DNA of 64,000 nt from Petroclostridium sp. X23 (GCF_030013905.1 NZ_CP124862.1:2545051-2609050); one strand, 5' to 3'; numbered from the stretch's first letter, positions 26,957 to 36,252 are shown. The notes: generated by a model not told the origin, from the sequence alone. Made by a program: numbers and translations.

Positions 26957-29149
26957 TTATATTTTAAATCTTCCAATGGATTTAGTCAATTTTTGTGCTG
27001 TATCATTCAACTCTTGCACAAAAGCTGTCAGCTCTTCTATACTTGATAGCTGTTCCTCAGTGGATGCAGTAATTTCCTCAGTGGACGCAGCTGTTTGCTG
27101 TGATACACTGGAAACATTCTGTATCATTAAAACTGCCTCATTTTTATTCTCCTCCATCTCAACAATTCCTGCCATCACCTCATCAACATTGGCGCTCAGA
27201 CTATTCATAGACTCAGCAATTTGCTTAAATATAGAAATAGTCGTAATGACTGATTGGTTTTGAGATTTAATGGTTTCTTCTACCGATTGCGCTCGTTGAA
27301 CCATTTGTGCTGTCTGCTGATGCGTAATCTGAATAATAGATGTTATTTCACGAGTAGCTTCTCTAGACTGTTCGGCTAACTTTCGTACTTCATCGGCTAC
27401 TACTGCAAAACCCCTTCCGGCTTCTCCCGCACGGGCGGCTTCAATGGCAGCGTTTAATGCCAGTAAATTTGTCTGCTCTACAATGCCGTCAATAACTCTG
27501 TTAATCATATCAATAGACTTGGACTGCTGTTGCAGCTGGTGAACATCTGATAAGATTGCTTCAGCAATCACTGTTGTCTCATGAGACTTTCTATCCAAAT
27601 CTTCAACCGAGACCAATCCCTCGCGCACTAATTTCGTAGTATTCTGTGAAACATTATGTATACTTTTAGTATTATTCGATACATTATTGATTTTTAAAGC
27701 TAGCTGTTCCATCTTTTTGCTGCCTCGTTCCGCATCACCGGCCTGTTCTGATGAACCGAGGGATATTTCCTGTATTGCGGCAGACACCTCACGCGATGTT
27801 TGAGAAATTTGCTCAGATGTAGCCGCTGCTGTATCAGCAGAAGTAGCTACCATATTCGCAATATCCAATACCTGCTGTATAAGTTCTCTCATATTTGATA
27901 TCATTTTTGACATGCTTTTCGTAAGAACACCAAACTCATCCTTTCTACGTGATACCGGCTTAAGGGTTAAATCCCCATTTGAAGCACTGTCAGCGATATC
28001 CATGATATGATTAATGGTTTGTCCCATGCCCATTGCCATATATATTCCCATACCCAAAGCGATAAGTACGGCAAATGATACTAAACCTAATGTCCATTTT
28101 TTAATATTGCTGGCAGCAGTGAGAAGATCCTCACGTGGTATAAGACCTAATAAAACATATCCATTTTTCTCAATTCTGCTATAGACCATTAGGTAGTCTT
28201 GTTCACGATAAGATACAAGCTTTGCATCACTTTGCTGCCCACTTATCTGAATATCTTTATAAAATGGTTGATTGATTAATTCCGACAGATCTCCTGACAC
28301 GTCTTCATTATCTGAAGATGAAAGTATCCGTCCATCCGGACTAATTAAGTGTCTTTCACTATCCTTCCCAAGATAAGTCTCTTTTAACAATTTTTCAATA
28401 AAATCCAGTTTTATATCTGCTATAAACAATGGCTTGAGTGTATCATCCCCATTTGTCATATAATTCGGTAAAATGGCAACTGCACTCATTGCATATAATT
28501 GATCATATTTACTAGATACTAACTGATCAATCTCTTCATGGTTCCCTAGCCATAAAAGATCTCCTCGCTTCTCTTCAGCTATTTTATACCATCGTGTTTC
28601 TTTTATAGCTTCCATTCTTTTATCTAACTCTAACGATGTAGAGCCAATGTAGCTTTGGCTGTCTTTTACTATTATAGCCTTGGATAAAAACTGGCTTCCC
28701 AGCACAATGTTCGTAAGGGTTTGCTTTGCCGCCCCTACTTTTTTAAAGTTTTCAAAAGCATTTTCACCTGTAACATTTCCAACGCTATCAAACATAATAT
28801 CCGTTTGTATGTAACTGCGGATAACCGCGTTAGACGTTATTTGCATATATGTATCTTGTATCGTTTGAAATAGTAAATCAAGATAATCACATGTTTTTTG
28901 TACTGTTACCACACTGCTCTCGATGGCTTGCTGCTCAAGTGCGTCCGACGTAAGTTTTTGAGAGATGAATCCTAAAGCGCTGATTGGTATGATCATCACC
29001 AAAAAAGCGACAATCAGCTTAACTCGTATGCTATACAGACTTGATATACGGACTTTATGATGGACTACTGTTTTGACATTGCTTCTAGTTCTGTGTTTAC
29101 CCTTTAAAAAAACATGCATCTTATTAACGATATTAGGTAATTTCATCAT
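26957..29149 (-). CDS. Methyl-accepting chemotaxis protein
   Basis: A 730-residue receptor. A cytoplasmic basic start leads to a membrane helix at about residues 44-66, an extracellular sensor of about 260 residues of dCache-like length, a second helix (about 350-372) and HAMP. The cytoplasmic signalling hairpin holds the strictly conserved tip [30 protein letters not shown]. Residues before and after it have the expected methylation heptads. The ligand is unknown. ATG follows AGGAGGAG. No other chemotaxis gene is adjacent. Confidence 0.96.
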   Translation of the reverse strand: MMKLPNIVNKMHVFLKGKHRTRSNVKTVVHHKVRISSLYSIRVKLIVAFLVMIIPISALGFISQKLTSDALEQQAIESSVVTVQKTCDYLDLLFQTIQDTYMQITSNAVIRSYIQTDIMFDSVGNVTGENAFENFKKVGAAKQTLTNIVLGSQFLSKAIIVKDSQSYIGSTSLELDKRMEAIKETRWYKIAEEKRGDLLWLGNHEEIDQLVSSKYDQLYAMSAVAILPNYMTNGDDTLKPLFIADIKLDFIEKLLKETYLGKDSERHLISPDGRILSSSDNEDVSGDLSELINQPFYKDIQISGQQSDAKLVSYREQDYLMVYSRIEKNGYVLLGLIPREDLLTAASNIKKWTLGLVSFAVLIALGMGIYMAMGMGQTINHIMDIADSASNGDLTLKPVSRRKDEFGVLTKSMSKMISNMRELIQQVLDIANMVATSADTAAATSEQISQTSREVSAAIQEISLGSSEQAGDAERGSKKMEQLALKINNVSNNTKSIHNVSQNTTKLVREGLVSVEDLDRKSHETTVIAEAILSDVHQLQQQSKSIDMINRVIDGIVEQTNLLALNAAIEAARAGEAGRGFAVVADEVRKLAEQSREATREITSIIQITHQQTAQMVQRAQSVEETIKSQNQSVITTISIFKQIAESMNSLSANVDEVMAGIVEMEENKNEAVLMIQNVSSVSQQTAASTEEITASTEEQLSSIEELTAFVQELNDTAQKLTKSIGRFKI

Positions 29150-29307
29150 AACTCCTCCTATATAGTAGTTATTCTATAAATTCTACCATAAACAATATTC
29201 TACATAGACCGGTAAATTCCTGCCTTTATTTTTAATTATTTAACTTCCTAGCCTATCAAATATCTCTTTAATAAACATACTCTTTTTAAATAACATGCAA
29301 TTATTCT

Positions 29308-29337
29308 AAAAATAAAGGATACCACCTGAGGTATCCT
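29308..29337 (-). terminator. Terminator after hisB
   Basis: GGATACC (29317-29323) and GGTATCC (29330-29336) pair around a 6-nt loop, followed on the minus strand by TTTATTTTTAG. It lies 11 nt after the hisB stop. Confidence 0.75.
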
Positions 29338-29347
29338 CTACTTTATT

Positions 29348-29983
29348 TTATTCTTTATTGATTTCAAAATTTATTTTACCCGCCACACCTGATGTCATGC
29401 CTTTTCTTTTTTCACTTAGGGTCATTGCCCTATTCAAAGCTACACCAAACGAGCGATAAATGGCCTCCCATATATGATGACCGTTATGTCCTTTCAACAA
29501 ATCCACATGCAGTGTGCACATCGCTCCTTGTACAAAAGCCTCCAGAAATGTCTCCAAATCTTCGCTAAGCATTCCTTCAGTTTCTTTCGGCGCATCAATA
29601 CCATTGTAATCCAACTGGAAATATGCCCTGCTTTCAAAACTTATCGCTGAGCGAGCCATGGCCTCATCAATAATTCCTATTCCATCCCCAAAACCCACTA
29701 CACCATTTACCCTATTATCATTCACATACTCTGCTACCGCTTTTCCAAAGGTAATGGCAACATCTTCACAAACAAGGTGACTTAAATTGAATTCATCCAG
29801 CTTTACATCTACTTCAATATTTACTTCCGATCTCCAAGCAATATGCTCGATCATATGGTTTAAAAACGGTATGGGTGTCTTTATTCTTTTTCTATAATCC
29901 GACTTAAACTCATTAAAATCCAATATAATTGTAATCTCCGACTCCGTGGTCTTCCTTTTTACAGTAATTATTTTATTTTCCAT
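29348..29983 (-). CDS. hisB: Imidazoleglycerol-phosphate dehydratase
   Basis: A 211-residue enzyme of histidine synthesis (step 6). The metal-binding histidine clusters are intact: HMIEHIAW and HNGHHIWEAIYRSFG. Length from the ATG at 29983 (about 211) is near the family's 195-200; a start nine codons earlier is open but GGAGG would overlap the codon run. GGAGG is 13 nt from the chosen ATG, longer than ideal, so initiation may be weak. It follows hisD on the same strand with a GTGAACY spacer. No other his gene is in the window. Confidence 0.95.
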   Translation of the reverse strand: MENKIITVKRKTTESEITIILDFNEFKSDYRKRIKTPIPFLNHMIEHIAWRSEVNIEVDVKLDEFNLSHLVCEDVAITFGKAVAEYVNDNRVNGVVGFGDGIGIIDEAMARSAISFESRAYFQLDYNGIDAPKETEGMLSEDLETFLEAFVQGAMCTLHVDLLKGHNGHHIWEAIYRSFGVALNRAMTLSEKRKGMTSGVAGKINFEINKE

Positions 29984-30072
29984 ACTATGATCATGGCCTC
30001 CTTTGTTCATTTAGTTTATTTATGAAAGCCACTGCTGGCAATTCTCAATCCACACAATCAGACATCTGTATG

Positions 30073-30107
30073 AATACTGTGAACCGTGAACTGTGAACCG
30101 TGAGCTA
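30073..30107. repeat. GTGAACY 7-bp repeat at the hisD stop
   Basis: ACTGTGAACCGTGAACTGTG continues with AACCGTGAGC, about five units of 7 bp. It is between hisD and hisB and ends on the hisD stop codon (TAG at 30105-30107), which belongs to the repeat. Confidence 0.75.
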
Positions 30108-31397
30108 TTTTCTCTCTCTTACCGCAAGAGCATGTGTATCAAATCCTTCAACTGTCGCAAAAGTATCCGCCATTTCTCTCACTCTCTCAAATCCTTCTCT
30201 GGTTGCATACCCTATTGATGATCGCTTTAGGAAGTCAAAAACAGATACGCTGGAATAGGTTTTGGCAAAACCACCCGTCGGCAATATGGCATTCGGTCCT
30301 AATAAAAAGTTGCAAAGTGTAATTGGCGTGTACTCTCCTAATAAAATCTCACCGGCATTTTTTATTTCCGGCAGCACATCAAACGGATTTTGTGTCATGA
30401 TCTCCATATGCTCGGGTGCATATTCGTTGACAAAATCAATGGACTCCTGCAGTGATTCTGTAATAATCACCCCTCCGTAAGCTGAAAAATTGGCGGAAAC
30501 AAATTCTCTTCGCTTAGGTGATATCTTTTCCAACTGCTTTTGAACAATGGGAATCACTTTGTCTACCAACGCTTCGCTATGAGTTACCAACAGCGCTGCC
30601 GAATCGGGACCATGTTCCGCCTCGATCATCCAATCCAGTGCGACCTTTTCAGGATCAGCATATTCATCGGCGAGAATAATGGACTCACTGGGTCCTGCCG
30701 GGAGCCCTGTGTCAATATAACTACCCAATACCCTTTTAGCAGCCGTTGCGTACGCGTTACCCGGCCCGATAATCTTATGGCATTTAGGTATGGTTTCTGT
30801 TCCAAATGCTGCCGAGGCTACCGCCTGGATGCCTCCTACCTTATATATTTCGGAGATACCTACAATTTTAGCCGCTGCTAATATCGCATCATCCACATCC
30901 CCTTTTTCATTAGGGGGAGTCACAACTACAATTTTAGGGACTTTCGCTGCAACTGCCGGTATGCCAAGCATCAAAAGCACAGAAGGAAAGCTGCCCTTTC
31001 CTCTAGGCACGTATAAGCAAATGTCTACTATAGGTGTTACCTTTTCCCCTACCATCAAACCCTTATCTACATTGGTGAACCACATTTCTTCCGGAAGCTG
31101 CTTTTCATGAAAATCCCTGATATTTTTTGCTGCATACTCGATTGTCTCCCGTACTTTTCTATCAAGTTTTTCATATCCTTGTTCGATTTCTTCCGGTTTT
31201 ACCTTGATCATATCCTTGCTTAGCTTTACTTTATCAAATTTTTCGGTATATTCCAAAACAGCGGAATCGCCTTCTTTTCGAATTCTCTCAGATACTTCGA
31301 GTGCTAGTTTCATATGTTCTGTAATATCTATCTCTGCTCTTTTTAATATAAAATCTTTTTTTTCTTTGGATAATTCCTTGAGCTTATAAATATTCAT
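30105..31397 (-). CDS. hisD: Histidinol dehydrogenase
   Basis: A 430-residue zinc enzyme catalysing the last two steps of histidine synthesis with NAD. Signatures are LYVPRGKGSFPSVLLML, VTPPNEKG, GPGNAYATAAKRVL, and the catalytic EYAPEHMEIM. AGGAGG precedes the ATG. It heads a hisD-hisB pair separated from the remaining his genes. Confidence 0.97.
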   Translation of the reverse strand: MNIYKLKELSKEKKDFILKRAEIDITEHMKLALEVSERIRKEGDSAVLEYTEKFDKVKLSKDMIKVKPEEIEQGYEKLDRKVRETIEYAAKNIRDFHEKQLPEEMWFTNVDKGLMVGEKVTPIVDICLYVPRGKGSFPSVLLMLGIPAVAAKVPKIVVVTPPNEKGDVDDAILAAAKIVGISEIYKVGGIQAVASAAFGTETIPKCHKIIGPGNAYATAAKRVLGSYIDTGLPAGPSESIILADEYADPEKVALDWMIEAEHGPDSAALLVTHSEALVDKVIPIVQKQLEKISPKRREFVSANFSAYGGVIITESLQESIDFVNEYAPEHMEIMTQNPFDVLPEIKNAGEILLGEYTPITLCNFLLGPNAILPTGGFAKTYSSVSVFDFLKRSSIGYATREGFERVREMADTFATVEGFDTHALAVRERK

Positions 31398-31551
31398 CTG
31401 CCGTCCTCCTGTAATAAGCTATATTATTCATATTATAATTTAAATCATCTGCAAGTGCAATCCTATTATTTACACTTTATTTATTCTTTAACAATATTAT
31501 GTTATGCACCACATGCTTAATAAATATTACTTTAGAAATACAAGCTTCTTA

Positions 31552-31580
31552 TTGTTATTTTAATGGAACTGATGTAAAAT
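31552..31580 (+). promoter_or_regulatory. Sigma-A-type promoter
   Basis: TTGTTA, 17-nt spacer, TAAAAT, about 70 nt before the ATG of the small gene at 31649. Divergent from hisD. Confidence 0.65.
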
Positions 31581-31648
31581 ATATAGAAACAGTTATTTTT
31601 TGGCAAAGCCTTTGCAGTTTTTCAATAAGACAAAAAGGAGAGATGAAA

Positions 31649-31957
31649 ATGCTTCCAAAGTATGTGGTAACTTTAGTATCAGATAGTTTTACCGATACCC
31701 AGAAAAAGAATATCATTTTTAATCAAATTTTATCTAACGACCGACTTCGTAATATTGCGTCAATTTCATGTGATATAGAGAAAAGACATGATGTGGTATG
31801 TATTTCTTTAAAGGACAACCTCTCGGGCATGTTATCTTCTATATGTGAGATCATGGATTCTTTAAATTGCAAATATGTTTGCCACTTTTCAAACGACCAT
31901 ATGTCAGGGGCGAAAATATACAGAGAATTGCTTAACAGTCCTGCAGCCGTAGGGTAA
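31649..31957 (+). CDS. Small protein of unknown function
   Basis: A 102-residue soluble protein that I do not recognise, starting MLPKYVVTLVSDSFTDTQKK and ending in HMSGAKIYRELLNSPAAVG. It contains four cysteines (in SISCDIEK, VVCISL, SICEIM and KYVCHF), which might bind a metal or pair. I start at 31649 because AAAGGAG is 8 nt upstream; the longer open frame lacks a site. It has its own promoter and is isolated between hisD and the ABC transporter genes. Confidence 0.75.
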   Translation: MLPKYVVTLVSDSFTDTQKKNIIFNQILSNDRLRNIASISCDIEKRHDVVCISLKDNLSGMLSSICEIMDSLNCKYVCHFSNDHMSGAKIYRELLNSPAAVG

Positions 31958-32013
31958 CTGAGTTTTTACACAATTTTATAAATTGCAATAAGAATTTACA
32001 TCAATAATCATTA

Positions 32014-32072
32014 AGTAGAGAGTGGGAAGTTTTTATGTTCTCCGCACTATCCACTCCCCACTCCCCACTAAA
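32014..32072. repeat. GTGGGGA 7-bp repeat element, compact hairpin
   Basis: The left arm AGTAGAGAGTGGGAAG and the right arm CACTATCCACTCCCCACTCC with CCACTA lie only about 20 nt apart. The element fills the gap between the small gene at 31.6 kb and the ABC ATPase gene, and could also act as a weak terminator. Confidence 0.7.
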
Positions 32073-32102
32073 ACAAAATGTATTAGAAGATAATATTATA
32101 AT

Positions 32103-32825
32103 TTATAATACCTTGCTTAAAAACGCTTTTGTACGATTATTTTTAGGATCAGCAAACAACTGCTTGGGCTCGGCTTGCTCTACGATAACTCCCTCATCCA
32201 TGAATAGCACTCGAGTACCTACTTCGCGGGCAAAACCCATTTCATGGGTTACAACCACCATCGTCATTCCTTCTCTAGCCAGTTGTTTCATAACTTCTAA
32301 AACCTCTCCTACCATCTCAGGGTCCAAAGCTGATGTAGGCTCATCAAAGAGCATCACATCCGGTTCCATTGCCAAGGCTCTTGCAATGGCTATACGCTGC
32401 TTCTGACCTCCCGATAACTGATTGGGATATGCAGCGGCTTTTTCCGCTAAACCAACACGCTTTAATAGCTGTATCGCGATTTGCTCAGCTTCATCCTTAG
32501 ATTTATTCTTAAGCTTCATAGGCGCAAGCGTAATATTCTCCATTACGGTTAAATGTGGAAAAAGATTAAACTGCTGAAATACCATCCCAACTTTCTGCCT
32601 TAACTTGTTAATATCATTATGCTTATCGGTAATAGAAACTCCTTCAATCGAGATTTCTCCGTTCGTGGGCTGTTCAAGAAGATTAAGACATCTTAAGAAA
32701 GTACTTTTTCCCGAACCGCTGGGACCAATAACCACTACTACTTCGCCCTTGTGTATATGCTCATCAATCCCGGTTAATACCTTAAGATTTCCAAAATGCT
32801 TATGCAAATCCTTAATGACTATCAC
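32103..32825 (-). CDS. Polar amino-acid ABC transporter, ATPase
   Basis: A 240-residue ATPase of the GlnQ/HisP type. Walker [10 protein letters not shown] is at residues 34-42, the ABC signature [15 protein letters not shown], Walker [17 protein letters not shown] and the H-loop VTHEMGFA. It powers uptake by the permease and lipoprotein upstream. GTG start; the gene overlaps the end of the permease gene by 14 nt, with GGAGA 10 nt ahead. Confidence 0.96.
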   Translation of the reverse strand: MIVIKDLHKHFGNLKVLTGIDEHIHKGEVVVVIGPSGSGKSTFLRCLNLLEQPTNGEISIEGVSITDKHNDINKLRQKVGMVFQQFNLFPHLTVMENITLAPMKLKNKSKDEAEQIAIQLLKRVGLAEKAAAYPNQLSGGQKQRIAIARALAMEPDVMLFDEPTSALDPEMVGEVLEVMKQLAREGMTMVVVTHEMGFAREVGTRVLFMDEGVIVEQAEPKQLFADPKNNRTKAFLSKVL

Positions 32826-33546
32826 CTTGTCTCATTCTCCTTTCCAGTCGATCCATAAATTTAGAAAGTACCGTTGTAAGGATCAAGTACATGACAGCTA
32901 CTGTTAATAGCGGCATATACGGATCAAAAGTTCTGCTTCGGATGATATCTCCGCCTTTTGTTAAATCTTCAATGGCAATATATCCCGCTATTGCAGTCTC
33001 TTTTAACAATACAATGAATTCGTTACCTAATGCAGGTAAAATATTTTTGATGGCCTGAGGAAGTATAATATACCGCATGGTAGCACCATAAGATAGCCCC
33101 AGCGACCTGCCCGCTTCCATCTGCCCCCTGTCAACTGCAAGAATACCTGCCCGTATGATTTCGGCCACATACGCACCGCTATTAATCCCAAATGCAAGGA
33201 TGGCTACAACGATCTTTGATATATCGACACTCCCGAAAATAATATAATAAATGATCAGCAACTGCACCACGGCAGGGGTCCCTCTCACAACATTAATATA
33301 GGTAGACGCCAGTATATTTAAAACTCTTATATTTCCGATTTTAAAATTGGACAGTTTTGCCAACGCTACAACAAACCCAATAATCACACCTACCAATGTA
33401 GCAAAAAAAGTGATTTCAACTGTAACAAGTAATCCTTTTAATATAAACATATACCTATTTTCATTAATAAAGTTCAGTATAAATGCATCTTTAAAAGCAT
33501 TAAGAAAACCGTCCGCCACTAATAAATTATTCATATAATCATACAT
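32812..33546 (-). CDS. Polar amino-acid ABC transporter, permease
   Basis: A 244-residue inner-membrane permease of the HisM/GlnP type, with about five helices and the EAA-loop [22 protein letters not shown] that contacts the ATPase. I start at ATG 33546, 8 nt after GAGGGGG; GTG three codons earlier overlaps that site. The substrate is one or more polar or charged amino acids; the exact one is not readable. Confidence 0.94.
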   Translation of the reverse strand: MYDYMNNLLVADGFLNAFKDAFILNFINENRYMFILKGLLVTVEITFFATLVGVIIGFVVALAKLSNFKIGNIRVLNILASTYINVVRGTPAVVQLLIIYYIIFGSVDISKIVVAILAFGINSGAYVAEIIRAGILAVDRGQMEAGRSLGLSYGATMRYIILPQAIKNILPALGNEFIVLLKETAIAGYIAIEDLTKGGDIIRSRTFDPYMPLLTVAVMYLILTTVLSKFMDRLERRMRQGDSH

Positions 33547-33572
33547 CCTGTCCACCCCCTCACATAGAATAA

Positions 33573-33611
33573 GGCTAGCAATTGGTATGGATTTATCGCC
33601 AACTACTAGCC
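33573..33611 (-). promoter_or_regulatory. Intercistronic hairpin in the ABC operon
   Basis: GGCTAGCAATTGG and CCAACTACTAGCC can pair, with one mismatch region, around a 13-nt loop. It lies between the binding-protein stop and the permease start. Such stems often protect the upstream message so that binding protein exceeds permease. There is no T run. Confidence 0.55.
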
Positions 33612-33629
33612 GTCATGTTCCAAGACAAA

Positions 33630-34472
33630 TTATTCTCCGATATATTGAGTTACCAATTCATCATACTTCCCACTGTCTTTTAAATCCTTAATCACCTTAT
33701 TGATTTTTTCAAGAAGCTCTCTATCTCCCTTTCTAACTGCAATTGCGTATTCCTCTTGGGTAAGTTCTTCTTCAATAATCTTCAAATCGTCATTTTTACT
33801 AACAAATACTTCTGCAGGGCTTGCATCAATAACGACTGCGTCCACTTTACCGTTCTTCAGGTCCATGATTGCGTCAATGCCTTTTTTAAACCGGCTTAAT
33901 TTTGCATCTTTGATCTTGGATGCTTCAAGGTCTCCGGTAGTTCCTTCCTGAACACCAATCTTCTTTCCTTCGAGATCGGCTTTACCTTTTATATCGGCAT
34001 TGTCTTTTTTAACAATAATCTTTTGTGATGCAGTATAATAAGCTTCTGAAAAGTCTACATTTTGAAGACGATCCGGCGTAACGCTCATACCGGCAGCAAC
34101 AAAATCAATTTTGCCGGATTTTAATGCATTCAATAATGAATCAAAAGCCATATCTTCAATCTTCAATTCTACGCCTAATTCTTTCGCAATTTCTTTTGCC
34201 ATCGCAGCATCAAAGCCATCCACTTCACCTTTGTCATTCCTATATTCAAATGGTGGAAACTCTGCATTTGTACCCATTACCACCGTCCCATTTTTGCTTA
34301 TTTTAGACATGGTTCCCGCTTCTTCCTGCTTTGCATCTGCTTGCGGCTTTTCTCCAGCCGGAGCCTTTTCACCTGGTTCAGCTTTTTGGTCTTGTCCACA
34401 CGCTGCAAAAGTTAATCCAATAGCGAGTACTAGCATTAACACCGCTATTCTTACCAATAAATTTCTTTTCAT
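33630..34472 (-). CDS. Amino-acid-binding lipoprotein of the ABC transporter
   Basis: A 280-residue solute-binding protein. The lipobox ends at C25 (LTFAAC), marking a lipoprotein anchored on the outer face of the membrane. A low-complexity linker rich in E, K, A and P follows (to about residue 58), then the SBP-type domain NGTVVMGTNAEFPPFEYRNDK. DVVSIDAS-like and GTTGDLEASK segments mark the polar amino-acid-binding family. ATG at 34472 follows AGGAGG by 9 nt. First gene of a three-gene operon with its own promoter. Confidence 0.94.
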   Translation of the reverse strand: MKRNLLVRIAVLMLVLAIGLTFAACGQDQKAEPGEKAPAGEKPQADAKQEEAGTMSKISKNGTVVMGTNAEFPPFEYRNDKGEVDGFDAAMAKEIAKELGVELKIEDMAFDSLLNALKSGKIDFVAAGMSVTPDRLQNVDFSEAYYTASQKIIVKKDNADIKGKADLEGKKIGVQEGTTGDLEASKIKDAKLSRFKKGIDAIMDLKNGKVDAVVIDASPAEVFVSKNDDLKIIEEELTQEEYAIAVRKGDRELLEKINKVIKDLKDSGKYDELVTQYIGE

Positions 34473-34529
34473 GGATTTTTGCCTCCTAGTTGCATAATCA
34501 TGCAATATGTTATTTTATTTACCTATGAC

Positions 34530-34558
34530 ATTATATCTTATATTATGCTTAATTTCAA
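34530..34558 (-). promoter_or_regulatory. Sigma-A promoter of the amino-acid transporter operon
   Basis: The minus strand reads TTGAAA, 17-nt spacer, TATAAT, about 58 nt before the binding-protein ATG. The DnaA-box cluster begins roughly 50 nt upstream of it. Confidence 0.8.
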
Positions 34559-34606
34559 TAAGTATGTTAAAGAATCGACGCATATTCTATAAAAAATATA
34601 CACACT

Positions 34607-34726
34607 TTATCCACAGGTGTTTATATTCTAATCCACAAAACATGTGTTTTGTGCATATAATACCTGTGGACAATGTGGATAAACCTGTGCATAACTTAAT
34701 TTTGGCGTTTTTTAGCATGTGGACAA
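34607..34726. promoter_or_regulatory. Cluster of DnaA-box-like 9-mers around a nested inverted repeat
   Basis: Six DnaA-box-like sites in 120 bp: TTATCCACA (34607-34615, plus), TAATCCACA (34629-34637, plus), TGTGGACAA (34665-34673, minus), TGTGGATAA (34674-34682, minus), TGTGCATAA (34686-34694, minus) and TGTGGACAA (34718-34726, minus). Three match TTATNCACA exactly. They surround a nested inverted repeat: CCACAGGT/ACCTGTGG outside and CACAAAACA/TGTTTTGTG with a 2-bp gap (34634-34653) inside. No dnaA, dnaN or rpmH is near. Confidence 0.65.
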
Positions 34727-34982
34727 CCTATCCAGAAGGGGTTACCCCTACAAAGTTATGTCGTGTTAGCGAGTAAGGAATAGTGAATAATGAATAGCTA
34801 TTTATACACATTTTACAAAAGAAAATAATGCACATAAGTAAAAGGCTTTAGATCCTTAATCATCTGGCTTGCTTACTAGGTTGTCAACCTAGTTCCTGTA
34901 GAAGTGGATGGTTTTGGTCTGCCTCAAATCACATACATTCTCTATTTATATTCGATAACTTTCTCTGATTCATTGGTTTTTC

Positions 34983-35005
34983 TGTGACCTGTGAACCGTG
35001 AGCTA
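34983..35005. repeat. GTGAACY 7-bp repeat
   Basis: TGTGACCTGTGAACCGTGAG, three to four units of 7 bp, immediately before the terminator of the zinc-ribbon gene. Confidence 0.6.
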
Positions 35006-35040
35006 AATAAAAATACACCCCGTCACTTAAACGAGGTGCA
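35004..35040 (-). terminator. Terminator of the zinc-ribbon gene
   Basis: TGCACCTCG and CGGGGTGTA pair over 9 positions with two G-T pairs and a 9-nt loop, then TTTTTATTT on the minus strand. It lies about 100 nt after the stop. Confidence 0.7.
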
Positions 35041-35143
35041 TTATTCTTTAGGTACATATACGGTACAGTACGCCGGCAACTATCGCCCACAGCTCACTAT
35101 CCGGTACCAACTTATTTCACTTCTAATCCTCAAAGCCCGGGGA

Positions 35144-35413
35144 TTATCTGTGATCCGAGAAACAACTGCTGCAATAAACAGGTCTTTCATTTCTTGGTTT
35201 GAAAGGAACCTTTGCTTCTTGACCGCAGGATGCACATATAGCAGTATACATCTCTTTTGACTGCTTTAAAGAATTCTTTCTTGAAGTCCTGCAATCCTTG
35301 CATCGAGCCGGTTCATTTTGAAATCCCTTTTCAGCATAGAACTCTTGCTCACCTGCTGTGAACACAAAATCCTGTCCACAATCCTTACATACTAAAGTTT
35401 TGTCATTGAACAT
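35144..35413 (-). CDS. Zinc-ribbon protein
   Basis: An 89-residue protein with two Cys4 zinc-ribbon-like units: C-K-D-C ... C-K-D-C in the first (VCKDCGQDFVF to ARCKDC) and CASCG ... CSSC in the second. The first resembles the small probable zinc-ribbon domain common in Clostridia; the function is unknown. The start is ATG 35413 after GAGGGG. The frame stays open upstream into the tRNA-like sequence, so the longer form is rejected. Confidence 0.85.
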   Translation of the reverse strand: MFNDKTLVCKDCGQDFVFTAGEQEFYAEKGFQNEPARCKDCRTSRKNSLKQSKEMYTAICASCGQEAKVPFKPRNERPVYCSSCFSDHR

Positions 35414-35443
35414 GAAAATCCCCTCACTTTGAATGATATCTAG

Positions 35444-35517
35444 TCGCCCTGGCCGGACTTGAACCGACTCCTCCTGCAAGAATGAAACAGTGCTCTTCCA
35501 TTAAGCTACATGGGCAA
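35444..35517 (-). pseudogene. tRNA-like sequence with defective acceptor and anticodon arms
   Basis: On the minus strand a normal D arm (GCTT-AATGGAA-GAGC) and T arm (GTCGG-TTCAAGT-CCGGC) are present in the right spacing. The acceptor GCCCATG pairs with CAGGGC only if one A is bulged. The anticodon stem CTGTT/TGCAG has a T-T mismatch, and the loop TCATTCT has C at position 33 and a pyrimidine at 37. It sits 4 nt after tRNA-Gly. It looks like a decayed tRNA, but an unusual functional tRNA is not excluded. Confidence 0.55.
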
Positions 35518-35521
35518 ATAA

Positions 35522-35595
35522 TGGAGCGGGTAACGGGAATCGAACCCGCACAGCCAGCTTGGGAAGCTGGAACTCTGCCATTGAGCTATACCCGC
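35522..35595 (-). tRNA. tRNA-Gly (CCC)
   Basis: The minus strand reads GCGGGTATAGCTCAATGGCA with anticodon stem CCAGC/GCTGG and loop TTCCCAA, so the anticodon is CCC. The acceptor pairs GCGGGTA/TACCCGC fully; discriminator T and CCA are encoded. 74 nt. It follows sigH closely (6 nt), so the two are probably co-transcribed. Confidence 0.95.
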
Positions 35596-35601
35596 TGATA
35601 T

Positions 35602-36252
35602 TTATAGTTTTTGTTTTACCTCTTCAAGATACTTTTCGAGTTTTCTTTTAACTCTTTGCAGAGCGTTATCTATAGACTTCACATGTCTATCAAGATCCTC
35701 AGCAATTTCCTGATAGGATTTTCCTTGAAGGTAGGAAGACAAAACCTCCCATTCCAATTCACTGAGAATCTCACCCATCTTTTCTTCTATTCCGGTAAAC
35801 TCTTCTCTATTTATAATCATTTCTTCAGGATCATACATCCGTTCTTCGCTTAAGATATCCAGTAAAGTTCTATCCGACTCTTCATCAAAAATAGGCCTGT
35901 TCAATGACACATATGAGTTTAAAGGGATGTGCTTTTGGCGAGTTGCTGTTTTGATAGCTGTAATGATTTGCCGTGTTATGCATAATTCAGCAAAGGCACG
36001 GAAAGATGACAACTTGTCCTCCCTAAAATCTCGGATCGCTTTATATAAACCAATCATTCCTTCTTGAACTATATCTTCCCTATCTGCACCAATCAGAAAA
36101 TATGTTCTGGCTTTTGCACGAACAAAATTTTTATATTTATCTATTATGTACTCAAGGGCCTTATCATTGCCTGTTCTGGCATCTTCAACTACTTCTTCAT
36201 CCAGCATAGTGCTAAAGCAATTCATAGAATTAAGCTTAGCATTTGACTTCAC
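35602..36252 (-). CDS. sigH: RNA polymerase sigma-H (sporulation/transition phase)
   Basis: A 216-residue sigma-70-family factor of the SigH (Spo0H) type. Region 2 has AREYDIVQEGMIGLYKAIRDF-like sequence (ADREDIVQEGMIGLYKAI) and FASFRAFAELCITRQIITAIK. Region 4 has LSELEWEVLSSYLQGKSYQEI and DNALQRVKRKL. It directs early sporulation and transition-state genes. GTG start, 7 nt after GGGGG. The yacP-like gene lies upstream, the conserved order. Confidence 0.95.
   Translation of the reverse strand: MKSNAKLNSMNCFSTMLDEEVVEDARTGNDKALEYIIDKYKNFVRAKARTYFLIGADREDIVQEGMIGLYKAIRDFREDKLSSFRAFAELCITRQIITAIKTATRQKHIPLNSYVSLNRPIFDEESDRTLLDILSEERMYDPEEMIINREEFTGIEEKMGEILSELEWEVLSSYLQGKSYQEIAEDLDRHVKSIDNALQRVKRKLEKYLEEVKQKL

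Larger units (their letters stand above)
34727..35143. other. Intergenic region right of the DnaA-box cluster
   Basis: No gene is visible. It contains a degenerate GC-rich hairpin (AAGGGGTTACCCCT, near 34736), a TGAATAATGAATAG heptad remnant near 34782, a GTGAACY repeat at 34983-35005, and the terminator of the zinc-ribbon gene at 35004-35040. Confidence 0.55.

Noticed and set aside
34607..34726. Chromosomal origin (oriC)
   Set aside because: Boxes are present but dnaA, dnaN, rpmH and gyr genes are not, and there is no clear AT-rich unwinding element tied to the boxes. I keep it only as a DnaA-box cluster.
34507..34776. 89-residue plus-strand open frame across the DnaA-box cluster
   Set aside because: No ribosome site, and the sequence is explained by inverted repeats and DnaA-like boxes.
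35414..35479. Longer start for the zinc-ribbon gene
   Set aside because: The upstream part reads through the tRNA-like sequence; GAGGGG lies ahead of the internal ATG at 35413.
35444..35517. Opal-suppressor or selenocysteine tRNA reading of the tRNA-like sequence (TCA in the loop region)
   Set aside because: TCA is not in the normal anticodon place, the D arm is not extended and there is no long variable arm.
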